From assembly GCA_964484515.1 (NCBI GenBank), contig CAZAGT010000290.1, positions 1 to 6,812 of the forward strand: a DNA stretch of 6,812 nt. The letters are read 5' to 3'. This document shows positions 1-6,141 of the stretch, in pieces. The notes beneath the pieces were generated by a model that saw only the letters and a list, made by a program, of their open reading frames with translations, ran no database searches and was not told the DNA's origin. The translations under genes and the position numbers were made by a program. Each line of letters starts with the position of its first letter. The stretch's first letter is position 1. This stretch comes from CAZAGT01 sp964484515. Its GTDB lineage: Bacteria; Desulfobacterota; DSM-4660; Desulfatiglandales; HGW-15.

Positions 1-1
1 A

Positions 2-205
2 ACGGGGCCGAATATCGAGGCCACAAAGGCCCTGGTGATGGCCGTCAAGACACCGGTCATTGCCTCCGGAGGCATTTCGAAAATCGAGGATGTGGCCGAC
101 CTCTTGCCCCTCAAAGAGTACGGCGTGATTGGGATGATTACAGGCAAAGCCATTTACGATGGCACCCTAGAGCTTGGGGAAGCGATTAGGCTGGCGAAAT
201 CGTAA
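2..205 (+). CDS. hisA: HisA, ProFAR isomerase, C-terminal part (5' end outside window)
   Basis: Only the last 67 codons are present, in the frame starting at base 2 and ending with TAA at 203-205. HisA is the cytoplasmic (beta/alpha)8-barrel isomerase that converts ProFAR to PRFAR in histidine biosynthesis. The visible part begins with TGPNIEATKAL, followed by PVIASGGIS, the phosphate-binding turn after a late barrel strand, and then GVIGMITGKAIYDGTLEL, the last strand and phosphate-binding loop typical of HisA. The homologous barrel HisF has a different end (an AASIFH-type motif instead of ITGKAIYDG), so HisA is preferred. No hisF or hisI follows, so hisA is the last visible gene of its unit. 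A 5-bp inverted repeat just after the stop (209-213 with 221-225) is too weak to call a terminator. Confidence 0.9.
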   Translation, partial: TGPNIEATKALVMAVKTPVIASGGISKIEDVADLLPLKEYGVIGMITGKAIYDGTLELGEAIRLAKS

Positions 206-223
206 AATAAGCAAAATTTCTGC

Positions 224-251
224 TTGACTTGCGGTATTTCAGCGCTAATCT
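224..251 (+). promoter_or_regulatory. Possible sigma-70 promoter downstream of hisA
   Basis: TTGACT at 224-229 matches the -35 consensus at five of six positions. A weak -10 candidate, TAATCT at 246-251, lies 16 bp further on and matches at three of six. The predicted start would be near 257-259. No gene with a recognisable product follows, but a strong terminator lies at 700-741, so the site may drive a non-coding transcript. The -10 is poor, so the call is tentative. Confidence 0.35.
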
Positions 252-260
252 AAAAGATTA
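246..260. repeat. 15-bp palindrome overlapping the possible -10 site
   Basis: TAATCT (246-251) and AGATTA (255-260) form a perfect 6-bp inverted repeat around AAA. It covers the putative -10 and start region, where a dimeric repressor could bind. It could equally be a small hairpin at the 5' end of the transcript, or chance. Confidence 0.4.
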
Positions 261-699
261 CGAACGCATTGTCTCGCCGCTTCGATGCCGTGTGGACCAT
301 GCTAACCCACGACCTTCAGGGCGCCCGCAGAGCGTGCCTCAGTCCTTTAAGACCATGCCCTCGTACGCAAGCGCAAACGGGCTAAGAGGCGCACGGGCAG
401 CTCAAGGAGGGAATCGAGTGGACCCAAATGCAGGCGCGGACAAACAGTCCTTGCGCCGGATCGTCCAGACCGTTGAGCGAAGCTGAAAGAGGAACCGCCT
501 TGGAGGAATCGCCGGCGACGTTTGCAGTCAGAGGCTCCGTTGACCGGAATAAGGGAATGAGGTTGCCTGCGGGTCGAGTGATCATAAGGGCTCAAGCTGA
601 AACACCGATCCCAACCTGCGCGCCAGTGCGCTCGACGAGATCGATGCATGAGGATCCATTTTGCATAGGATTCGACATGCCGGGGAAAACGCAAGATCT

Positions 700-741
700 G
701 TTCTACAAATAGAACTCCTTCTGCACGAGAAGGGGTTTTTT
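700..741 (+). terminator. Tandem-hairpin intrinsic terminator
   Basis: GTTCTA (700-705) and TAGAAC (710-715) form a perfect 6-bp hairpin with loop CAAA. Directly after it, CTCCTTCT (715-722) pairs with AGAAGGGG (728-735): 8 bp with one G-T wobble and a 5-base loop. A run of six T follows (736-741). The second hairpin plus T tract is a textbook rho-independent terminator. It ends whatever is transcribed from upstream (hisA read-through or the 206-699 region) and separates it from dnaG. Confidence 0.85.
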
Positions 742-812
742 AATGCCGACTCGATCAACTGCCCACCTTCGACCGGACGCGAAACCCTGAAAAGCGTCAA
801 GAACCGGGGCAT

Positions 813-2546
813 ATGAGTTCGTATCCATCCGCCAAAGAAACAATAAAAGCGGCCGTCGATATTGTCGAGCTCGTGGGACAGTACGTAAAGCTCAAACGGG
901 CGGGTCAGAATCATGTGGGCCTTTGCCCGTTTCACTCCGAGAAAGCGCCCTCGTTCTCGGTGAGCGCAACCAGACAGATGTTCCATTGCTTTGGCTGCAA
1001 AAAGGGTGGCGACATCTTTGCTTTCTGGATGGAATACCACGGCACCACCTTTCCTGAGGCCTTGAAGGATTTGGCCCAGAGGTATCAGATCAGCCTTCCC
1101 GAAGAACGGGGGACGCCGTCGAGAATCAAAGAGACGGCAGAGAAGAAGTCCTTGATAGAGCTGAATGAGCTAGCGGCGAGATTCTTCCATCACACCCTTG
1201 AAAATTCTGAGGATGGGCAACCGGGGCGGGATTATCTCGCAAAAAGGGGCCTTTCGGGGGATGTCGTCACCGACTTCCGAATCGGATACGCCCCCAACAC
1301 GTGGGACGCCCTGACCACGTTTTTGACACGAAAGGGAAAGGATTTACGAAAAGCGGCTCTGGCCGGCTTGATTATCCCCAAGAAGCCCGGGGGCTATTAC
1401 GATCGTTTCCGAGGTCGAGTCGTATTCCCCATTCTTGACCTGAGGAAGCAGGTCGTCGGCTTTGGCGGGCGTGTTCTCGATAGCTCCTTGCCAAAGTATC
1501 TTAACTCACCGGAGACGCCCATATTTCGGAAGGGACGCTTGCTTTACGGTCTTCATGCGGCCCATCAATCCATCCGGCAGAACGGGCGTGCAGTCGTCGT
1601 GGAGGGATATACCGATACCCTGGCCCTGAGAAGGCATGGGTTCCAGGAGGCCGTTGCAACCCTTGGAACAGCTCTGACAAGGGATCACATCAGGATCTTG
1701 AAGGGATACGCGAAAGAAGCCGTTGTCGTCTTCGATGCCGATGCGTCCGGAAAGGCGGCAGCTAAGAAAAGCCTACCGCTCTTTCTGAACGAGGGGTTAT
1801 CATCCCGGGTCCTGGTCCTGCCTGAGAACGATGACCCCGACAGCTTTGTCAACCGCCATGGGCTCGACTCTTTTTTGGAGGAACTGGAGCGGTCCGGGCC
1901 CATGTTTGAATTCTATCTTGATCTCGTGTTGAGTGAGGCCGGCCAAGGGATTGAAGGCAAGATCGATGCGCTACGGCAGACACTGCCCGTTCTGGCGGAC
2001 CTCGATAGCGCAGCCACCCGCTCGCTTCTAGTCCACCGTGTTTCCGAGAGAACGGGAATATCCGAATCAGCGATTCTCGCTGAATTGCGGAACTGGCGGG
2101 GAGGGGCACCACGATCAGAGGGGCAAACCGCTGCCGAGACGTCCCTGGTGTTTAAAGAAGAAAGAGGTGATGATTTTCCACTCCTCAATCTTCTCATCCA
2201 TGCTCCCCACGCTATTCAAGGTCTTGTCGACGACGACTGCAAAGTATTGCTTTCTAATCCCGTCGTGGCCCTGATCTTCGATACCATGGTCAGATTCTAC
2301 AAAAGCAGAGGAGAACTGAAACCGGCAGAGGTCTTGGAGCATCTGACAGATGAAAGAGCCAGGGAGTGCTTCAGGGAGGCCATGCTGGCCCCTCCCATCT
2401 ACCCCGATGAGGCGGTGGAGCAGGCCGTCGGCGAATTCAGGCAAAACGTTCGAAGACGCAGAATCTCGGAATCAATCAGCAAGGCGAGAGCGAGCGGCGA
2501 TATAGAAAAACTAAACCAGCTTCTGAAGTCCATCGGCCCATCATAG
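813..2546 (+). CDS. dnaG: DNA primase DnaG
   Basis: This 577-residue protein synthesises the RNA primers for replication and is recruited by the DnaB helicase. The length is normal for the family. The N-terminal CHC2 zinc domain shows CPFH (Cys38, His41) and CFGC (Cys59, Cys62). The catalytic core follows, with the basic RFRGRVVFPI stretch (199-208) and YLNSPETPIFRKGRLLYGL (229-247). The TOPRIM metal-binding part has EGYTD (Glu264, Asp268), VATLGTALT (282-290), FDADASGK (Asp308, Asp310) and DPDSF (341-345). Residues from about 440 form the divergent helicase-binding C-terminus. The ATG at 813 is the first usable start after the in-frame TAA at 741-743, although the upstream GGGG (806-809) is a poor ribosome binding site. 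It precedes rpoD by 35 bp, the usual primase-sigma pairing of the macromolecular synthesis operon. No clear promoter is visible at 742-812. Confidence 0.98.
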   Translation: MSSYPSAKETIKAAVDIVELVGQYVKLKRAGQNHVGLCPFHSEKAPSFSVSATRQMFHCFGCKKGGDIFAFWMEYHGTTFPEALKDLAQRYQISLPEERGTPSRIKETAEKKSLIELNELAARFFHHTLENSEDGQPGRDYLAKRGLSGDVVTDFRIGYAPNTWDALTTFLTRKGKDLRKAALAGLIIPKKPGGYYDRFRGRVVFPILDLRKQVVGFGGRVLDSSLPKYLNSPETPIFRKGRLLYGLHAAHQSIRQNGRAVVVEGYTDTLALRRHGFQEAVATLGTALTRDHIRILKGYAKEAVVVFDADASGKAAAKKSLPLFLNEGLSSRVLVLPENDDPDSFVNRHGLDSFLEELERSGPMFEFYLDLVLSEAGQGIEGKIDALRQTLPVLADLDSAATRSLLVHRVSERTGISESAILAELRNWRGGAPRSEGQTAAETSLVFKEERGDDFPLLNLLIHAPHAIQGLVDDDCKVLLSNPVVALIFDTMVRFYKSRGELKPAEVLEHLTDERARECFREAMLAPPIYPDEAVEQAVGEFRQNVRRRRISESISKARASGDIEKLNQLLKSIGPS

Positions 2547-2569
2547 GCGAAAAGGCAGTGGCAACTCTC

Positions 2570-2575
2570 AGGAGG
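2570..2575 (+). promoter_or_regulatory. Ribosome binding site that fixes the rpoD start
   Basis: AGGAGG lies six bases before the ATG at 2582. It makes that ATG the real start rather than the in-frame GTG at 2558, which would put the Shine-Dalgarno sequence inside the coding region. The perfect match contrasts with the weak site of dnaG and would allow rpoD to be translated more strongly from the same mRNA. Confidence 0.9.
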
Positions 2576-2581
2576 AAAGTA

Positions 2582-4345
2582 ATGACCAACAATTCCGACA
2601 TGGTGAACCTGAAGCGACTGATCGACATCGGTAAGGACAAGGGCTACATCACCTATGAAAGGCTGAATGACGATTTGCCCAGTGAGATCACCTCTTCTGA
2701 GTATATCGACGACCTCATGATGATGTTCGAGGAGCTGGACATCATGGTCATCGATGAGGCGTCCAAGGAAGAGATTGAAAGATCCAAGAAAATCAAGAAA
2801 AAGCAAGAAAAGGCAACAGAGAAAGAAACCTTCCGCTCGACGGTTTCCGAGAGTGCAACCAGGGTCTCGGATCCGGTGAAGATGTATCTGAAGGAGATGG
2901 GCTGCATCTCGCTTCTCACGAGAGAGGGCGAAGTGGAAATCGCCAAGCGGATCGAAGCGGGTGAGAACGAGGCCTTACAAGCCCTGCTGAGATGCTATGT
3001 GGGGATCGAATGCATCATTGAATTGGGAGAAAAGCTCAAGCAGGGTGAAATCAAGTTGAAAGACGTGGTGAATGATCTGGAAGAGGAAGAGGCCCCCACC
3101 CAGGTAGGGGAGCGCAAGGAGTCGATCGTCGACACGATTGACAATATCAAGGCCCTTCACCATGAATCCGAAGTATGGCGTCAAGAGGTGTTAAAGAAAC
3201 GTTGTTCCGCGACCAAGAAGGCTAAGCTCAAGACGCGAATCGAAAAAAAGCATTCCCAAATCGCGAAACTGATAAGCTCTTTCAAGCTCGAGAAGAGACA
3301 AATCGACCTTATGCTCGACAGACTTGGGGACCTCGTGGCGCGGCTTGATGAATCAGAAAGGAATATCGAGGATTGCATGCTGAGGGCCGGGGGCAAACCT
3401 ATTTCTTTTCTAAGGAAATGCGTCAGCCAGATCCCAAAATCGGCCAAGGACGACCAAATCGTCACCCCGCTCAAGATGAAGAAATGCGAGCTGATCGCCA
3501 TGAAGGCAAAGACCGACGAGGCGCAGAAATACATCAAACTGACAAAAGAGCGCACGAACATGACTCCGCGAGACCTTAGAGAGACCTTGCGCGTGGTGGA
3601 GAGCCATTTGGAAAAATCCAAAATGGCCAAGAGCGAGCTCATCGAGGCGAACTTAAGACTCGTCGTCAGTATCGCCAAGAAATATACGAACAGGGGACTG
3701 CAATTCCTGGATCTCATCCAGGAAGGGAACATCGGGTTGATGAAAGCCGTTGATAAGTTCGAGTATCAAAGAGGGTATAAATTCAGCACCTATGCCACGT
3801 GGTGGATAAGGCAGGCCATAACCAGAGCGATTGCCGACCAGGCCAGAACCATCCGTATCCCGGTCCATATGATCGAGACCATCAATAAACTGATCAGGAC
3901 TTCAAGGTATCTCGTCCAGGAACACGGTCGCGAACCGACCCCCGAAGAGATTGCCGAGAAGATGGAGTTTCCACTGGAGAAAGTCAGAAAAGTTCTGAAG
4001 ATCGCAAAGGAACCTATTTCGCTCGAAACACCCATAGGAGAGGAAGAGGATAGCCACTTGGGCGATTTCATCGAAGATAAGAAAATCATCTCGCCCGCGG
4101 ACTCGGTTGTCAATCACAACCTCGGTGAACAGACGCGCAAGGTGCTCACCTCCCTGACCCCCAGAGAAGAGAAAGTCCTTCGAATGCGGTTCGGCATCGG
4201 CGAGAAGTCGGACCACACTCTGGAGGAAGTGGGCCGGGATTTCGATGTGACCCGTGAAAGGATTAGACAAATTGAAGCCAAGGCGCTGCGGAAGCTGAGA
4301 CATCCAAGTCGCAGCAAGAAGCTGAAAAGCTTCATAGACAACTGA
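2582..4345 (+). CDS. rpoD: Primary RNA polymerase sigma factor RpoD (sigma-70)
   Basis: This 587-residue group 1 sigma factor directs core RNA polymerase to housekeeping promoters. All regions are recognisable. Region 1.1 is at about 8-65. Region 1.2 starts at SDPVKMYLKEMG (96-107). A charged non-conserved insert of about 215 residues follows (130-345), as in proteobacterial RpoD. Region 2 is at about 350-430, with ANLRLVVSIAKKY, LDLIQEGNIGLMKAV, the melting motif FSTYATWWIRQAI (401-413) and the -10 contact helix RAIADQARTIRIPVHM (415-430). Region 3 follows, then region 4 with LTPREEKVLRMRFGIG (525-540) and the -35 helix-turn-helix TLEEVGRDFDVTRERIRQIE (546-565). The intact region 1.1 and the length exclude RpoS- or RpoH-type alternative sigmas. 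The start is ATG 2582, six bases after AGGAGG. It is probably co-transcribed with dnaG. Confidence 0.98.
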   Translation: MTNNSDMVNLKRLIDIGKDKGYITYERLNDDLPSEITSSEYIDDLMMMFEELDIMVIDEASKEEIERSKKIKKKQEKATEKETFRSTVSESATRVSDPVKMYLKEMGCISLLTREGEVEIAKRIEAGENEALQALLRCYVGIECIIELGEKLKQGEIKLKDVVNDLEEEEAPTQVGERKESIVDTIDNIKALHHESEVWRQEVLKKRCSATKKAKLKTRIEKKHSQIAKLISSFKLEKRQIDLMLDRLGDLVARLDESERNIEDCMLRAGGKPISFLRKCVSQIPKSAKDDQIVTPLKMKKCELIAMKAKTDEAQKYIKLTKERTNMTPRDLRETLRVVESHLEKSKMAKSELIEANLRLVVSIAKKYTNRGLQFLDLIQEGNIGLMKAVDKFEYQRGYKFSTYATWWIRQAITRAIADQARTIRIPVHMIETINKLIRTSRYLVQEHGREPTPEEIAEKMEFPLEKVRKVLKIAKEPISLETPIGEEEDSHLGDFIEDKKIISPADSVVNHNLGEQTRKVLTSLTPREEKVLRMRFGIGEKSDHTLEEVGRDFDVTRERIRQIEAKALRKLRHPSRSKKLKSFIDN

Positions 4346-4347
4346 GT

Positions 4348-4385
4348 GGCTGCTATCAACGTGCTTTTGGATAGCCGTTTCGTCT
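4348..4385 (+). terminator. Weak candidate terminator after rpoD
   Basis: Three bases after the rpoD stop, GGC (4348-4350) and TATC (4354-4357) pair with GATA (4370-4373) and GCC (4374-4376), leaving a 3-base bulge. A T-rich but interrupted tail follows (about 4377-4388). The stem is short and the tail imperfect, so transcription may continue into the tRNA region. Confidence 0.3.
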
Positions 4386-4440
4386 TTTGAAACCGATTGA
4401 TCTCTAATCCGCCTTGACTTTTTTCAAGAATCCATTTCAC

Positions 4441-4469
4441 TTGACAAACTCTGTTTCGGCCTGCATCGT
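4441..4469 (+). promoter_or_regulatory. Probable sigma-70 promoter for the tRNA gene
   Basis: A perfect -35 box TTGACA (4441-4446) is followed, after 17 bp, by CATCGT (4464-4469), which matches the -10 consensus at three of six positions. This puts the start near 4476, about 20 bases before the mature tRNA. A second TTGACT lies 27 bp upstream (4414-4419) and could be an additional -35. The -35 is convincing, the -10 is not. Confidence 0.5.
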
Positions 4470-4496
4470 GGCGCGGAGTGGGGTGATAGTTTCTTA

Positions 4497-4572
4497 GGGC
4501 CCATAGCTCAGTTGGAAGAGCCACCGGCTCATAACCGGTAGGTCCCTGGTTCGAATCCAGGTGGGCCCACCA
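4497..4572 (+). tRNA. tRNA with anticodon CAT (elongator Met or Ile2), CCA encoded
   Basis: The 76-nt cloverleaf is complete. The acceptor GGGCCCA (4497-4503) pairs perfectly with TGGGCCC (4562-4568), followed by discriminator A and encoded CCA (4570-4572). The D stem is GCTC/GAGC. The anticodon stem ACCGG/CCGGT closes loop CTCATAA with anticodon CAT at 4530-4532. The T stem CCTGG/CCAGG closes loop TTCGAAT. The G1-C72 pair rules out an initiator tRNA. The acceptor has C4-G69 and C5-G68 pairs, as in E. coli tRNA-Ile2, whose C34 is changed to lysidine by TilS so that it reads AUA. Its A27-U43 pair differs from the U27-A43 of E. coli Ile2, so Met versus Ile2 is not settled by sequence alone; I lean to Ile2. 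Confidence 0.97.
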
Positions 4573-4642
4573 TGCAATAGAACGAGACGATGTGCGCGAG
4601 GAAACCCATTATTACCTTCTTAAAACAAATCCCAATTCTCCG

Positions 4643-4682
4643 CGAAGGGCGTGCCGGTAAAGGGTGCGCCCTTCGACTTTTT
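4643..4682 (+). terminator. Intrinsic terminator downstream of the tRNA
   Basis: CGAAGGGCG (4643-4651) pairs perfectly with CGCCCTTCG (4667-4675). The stem can be extended inwards by two wobble and two C-G pairs. A run of five T follows (4678-4682). It would end the tRNA transcript about 70-110 bases after the mature 3' end and isolate it from the zinc-ribbon gene. The remaining bases to 4776 show no clear promoter. Confidence 0.85.
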
Positions 4683-4776
4683 GAGGACCAACGTCTTCCG
4701 ATGGGAGCAGACTTCCGCGAAAGAGTGAGGGATTCCGTCCCGTGTCCTACGGAATTGAATAAGAGAGGTGAAGACC

Positions 4777-5514
4777 TTGGAAGAGAAGATAAGCCTTCTA
4801 GTGCAACTCCAGGAATGTGACAACCGGATAAGGGATATCATGAGGAAAAAGGCGGAAGGCCCCCTCAGAATCAACAAACTGAGAGAGGAATTGGATGGGG
4901 TCGAATCCAAATTCAAGGCGGAGAGAGATCGGCTTGAAATGCTCAACACGGAAAGGCGCCGTATTGAAATGGAGATTCAGGAGCTCGACGGCAACATTGA
5001 AAAGAGCTCTATCAAACTCTCGAATATCAAATCAAACAAGGAATACAAGGCCGCCTTAAAGGAACTTGATGATCTGAGGCGCAACAAGACCATAACAGAG
5101 GATAAGACCATTCAGATCATGGAGGAAATAGAGCAACTCGAGGGAGGGAGCTCAGAGAACGAAAAGAAACAGGCCGAACTGCGCGATAAGTTTGACCAGG
5201 ATCGAACCGCGATCGAAGAGGAACTCAAGGCCCTGGACAAGAGTCTCGCCGACCTCGAGGCGAAGAGAGCGGAGTTTCACAAGATTATAGATCCAGATTT
5301 ACTTAAGAGATATCTGTTCCTGAGCGAAAGGAAAGAGGGGCAAGCGATCAGTTCCGTCATCGAAGGTGTCTGTCAAGCCTGCTATATGGGGTTGCCGCCT
5401 CAAAAGTTCAACGAACTGATCCGGGGACACGCTCTCATGTCATGCCCCAACTGTAGCCGTCTGATCTATTGGGGCGAAAACGAACAGTTCCAGAGAGTTC
5501 TGGAAAACGCCTAG
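4777..5514 (+). CDS. Coiled-coil protein with C4-type zinc ribbon (zf-RING_7/DUF164 family)
   Basis: This protein of about 245 residues belongs to the family of cytoplasmic proteins with a long N-terminal helical hairpin and a C-terminal C4 zinc ribbon. Nearly all of residues 5-170 is charged heptad-type coiled coil, including the family-typical SNKEYKAALKEL near residues 86-97. The ribbon shows CQAC (Cys199, Cys202) and CPNC (Cys223, Cys226), with the conserved YMGLPPQKFNELIRG between the pairs and LIYWGE after. The family is thought to act in RNA or nucleic-acid processing or as a chaperone-like scaffold; its molecular role is poorly defined. I chose TTG 4777 as start because AGAGAGGTG (4762-4770) then sits six bases upstream and the protein begins MEEKISLLVQLQE, as relatives do. 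The alternative GTG at 4768, three codons earlier, would overlap that site. The gene directly precedes rnpB. Confidence 0.9.
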   Translation: MEEKISLLVQLQECDNRIRDIMRKKAEGPLRINKLREELDGVESKFKAERDRLEMLNTERRRIEMEIQELDGNIEKSSIKLSNIKSNKEYKAALKELDDLRRNKTITEDKTIQIMEEIEQLEGGSSENEKKQAELRDKFDQDRTAIEEELKALDKSLADLEAKRAEFHKIIDPDLLKRYLFLSERKEGQAISSVIEGVCQACYMGLPPQKFNELIRGHALMSCPNCSRLIYWGENEQFQRVLENA

Positions 5515-5567
5515 CCCTTCGATGGCAGGTTAAATGCTTGTTCGAGGAATCCGGCGGTTTCGCGCCA

Positions 5568-5597
5568 TGGACATGGATCCAACCTGCAACATATAAT
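5568..5597 (+). promoter_or_regulatory. Sigma-70 promoter of rnpB
   Basis: TGGACA (5568-5573, five of six matches to the -35 consensus) and a perfect TATAAT (5592-5597) are separated by 18 bp. Transcription is predicted to begin at about 5603-5605, exactly where the P1 helix of RNase P RNA starts. This is the best promoter in the window and fits a strongly and constitutively expressed RNA. Confidence 0.85.
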
Positions 5598-5603
5598 AGG
5601 GTA

Positions 5604-6007
5604 TGTTGGAGCAGGACAGATGACCGCTGTTTTGCCATCGCGCAAAAGGGAGGAAAGTCCGGGCTCCGTAGGACAGGATGCTGGGTAACGCCCAGTCCCG
5701 GTAACGGGCAGGAAAGTGCCACAGAAAACAGACCGCCTGCGCCTCGTGGTCCTGGGCCACGAAACCAGGTAAGGGTGAAACGGTGAGGTAAGAGCTCACC
5801 AGTCCCGCCGGTGACGACGGGAGCTAGGTAAACCCCATCCGGAGCAAGATCAAGCAGGGAACGTTTGAGAGTGGTCCGCTCGAGTTCCCGGGTAGATTGC
5901 TTGACCTCGACGGTAACGTCGAGGCTAGATGAATGGTCATCATCCGGCAGCGCCCCTACAAGGGGACTGTCGGAAACAGAACCCGGCTTATGGCCTGCTC
6001 CAATATA
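5604..6007 (+). ncRNA. rnpB: RNase P RNA, bacterial type A
   Basis: This is the catalytic RNA that removes 5' leaders from pre-tRNAs, working with the RnpA protein. The conserved 5' core, ending GGAGGAAAGTCCGGGCTCC, is at 5649-5667. The matching 3' core ACAGAACCCGGCTTA is at 5976-5990; together they form P4 and the catalytic centre. Also present are CAGGTAAGGGTGAAA (P10/P11 region, about 5764-5778), the GGGTAGATTGCTTGA segment (5891-5905) with the GGT that pairs with tRNA CCA, and CTAGATGAATG (5925-5935). P1 pairs TGTTGGAGCAGG (5604-5615) with CCTGCTCCAATA (5994-6005) and can extend outwards by a further one or two pairs. A P18 hairpin is at 5944-5973. The length of about 400 nt is usual. The ends come from P1 and the promoter, so they are accurate to a few bases. 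No T-tract terminator follows directly. Confidence 0.98.
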
Positions 6008-6040
6008 CCAAAACGTCTGCCGGAAAGCGGCGCCCATCTG

Positions 6041-6057
6041 TCCCGATTCCATCGGGA
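6041..6057. repeat. Perfect inverted repeat after rnpB
   Basis: TCCCGAT (6041-6047) and ATCGGGA (6051-6057) form a 7-bp stem with a 3-base loop. No T tract follows, so it is not a standard intrinsic terminator, but it could protect or define the 3' end of the rnpB primary transcript. A smaller GCCG/CGGC hairpin (6019-6031) lies between it and rnpB. Confidence 0.7.
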
Positions 6058-6071
6058 TGTCCCCTACCCTC

Positions 6072-6121
6072 GCCCTGTTAGATCCTCGCTGAACGAGACG
6101 GCGACGCCGATCTAAGAGGGC
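6072..6121. repeat. Branched inverted repeat (potential three-way junction)
   Basis: The outer stem pairs GCCCT (6072-6076) with AGGGC (6117-6121) and TTAGATC (6078-6084) with GATCTAA (6109-6115), interrupted only by one G-G mismatch. Inside it are two further hairpins: CTCG (6085-6088) with CGAG (6094-6097), and CGGC (6099-6102) with GCCG (6106-6109), whose last G competes with the outer stem. Almost every base is accounted for by pairing, which suggests a selected RNA fold or a mobile palindromic element. No open frame or T tract is associated with it, and I do not recognise a named family. Confidence 0.75.
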
Positions 6122-6141
6122 AAAGTCACCGCGGCTATACA

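Larger units (their letters stand above)
206..699 (+). other. Unassigned region, possible non-coding transcript
   Basis: This stretch of about 500 bases between hisA and dnaG contains no open frame I can recognise. The frames that are open (229-486 and 428-712 on plus, others on minus) have Arg/Ser/Pro-rich, compositionally biased translations, no visible start context and no family motif. A promoter-like site lies at its left end and a very good intrinsic terminator at its right end (700-741). Internal structure includes a hairpin at 434-458 (GGCGC-GGAC paired with GTCC-GCGCC around a short loop, TT bulge) and a 9-base direct repeat AAGCTGAAA (480-488, 594-602). I looked for hallmark sequences of tmRNA, SRP RNA, T-box and common riboswitches and found none. 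A 6S-like RNA or the decayed remains of a gene remain possible. Confidence 0.35.

Noticed and set aside
229..486. Open frame of 85 codons on plus after hisA
   Set aside because: No ribosome binding site, Arg/Ser/Pro-rich biased composition, no motif, and it overlaps a palindrome and other equally open frames. The last 15 residues look more protein-like, but too short to support a gene or pseudogene.
347..694. Open frame of 115 codons on minus opposite the unassigned region
   Set aside because: Ser/Arg-rich translation typical of an antisense frame in GC-rich DNA, and no start signal or motif.
428..712. Open frame of 94 codons on plus before dnaG
   Set aside because: Its end runs into the first terminator hairpin (700-715), there is no start context and no recognisable family. 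I considered a decayed rpsU or yqeY, but no residues match.
582..1040. Open frame of 152 codons on minus overlapping the dnaG start
   Set aside because: It lies opposite the conserved DnaG zinc domain and the terminator; no recognisable domain.
3181..3732. Open frame of 183 codons on minus inside rpoD
   Set aside because: Antisense shadow of the lysine/glutamate-rich non-conserved region of RpoD, giving a spurious Ser/Phe/Leu-rich translation.
5469..5786. Open frame of 105 codons on plus overlapping rnpB
   Set aside because: It overlaps the end of the zinc-ribbon gene in another frame and then reads through the RNase P core.
6078..6115. Hammerhead-type ribozyme
   Set aside because: The three-way shape is suggestive, but the conserved CTGATGA and GAAA core segments are absent.
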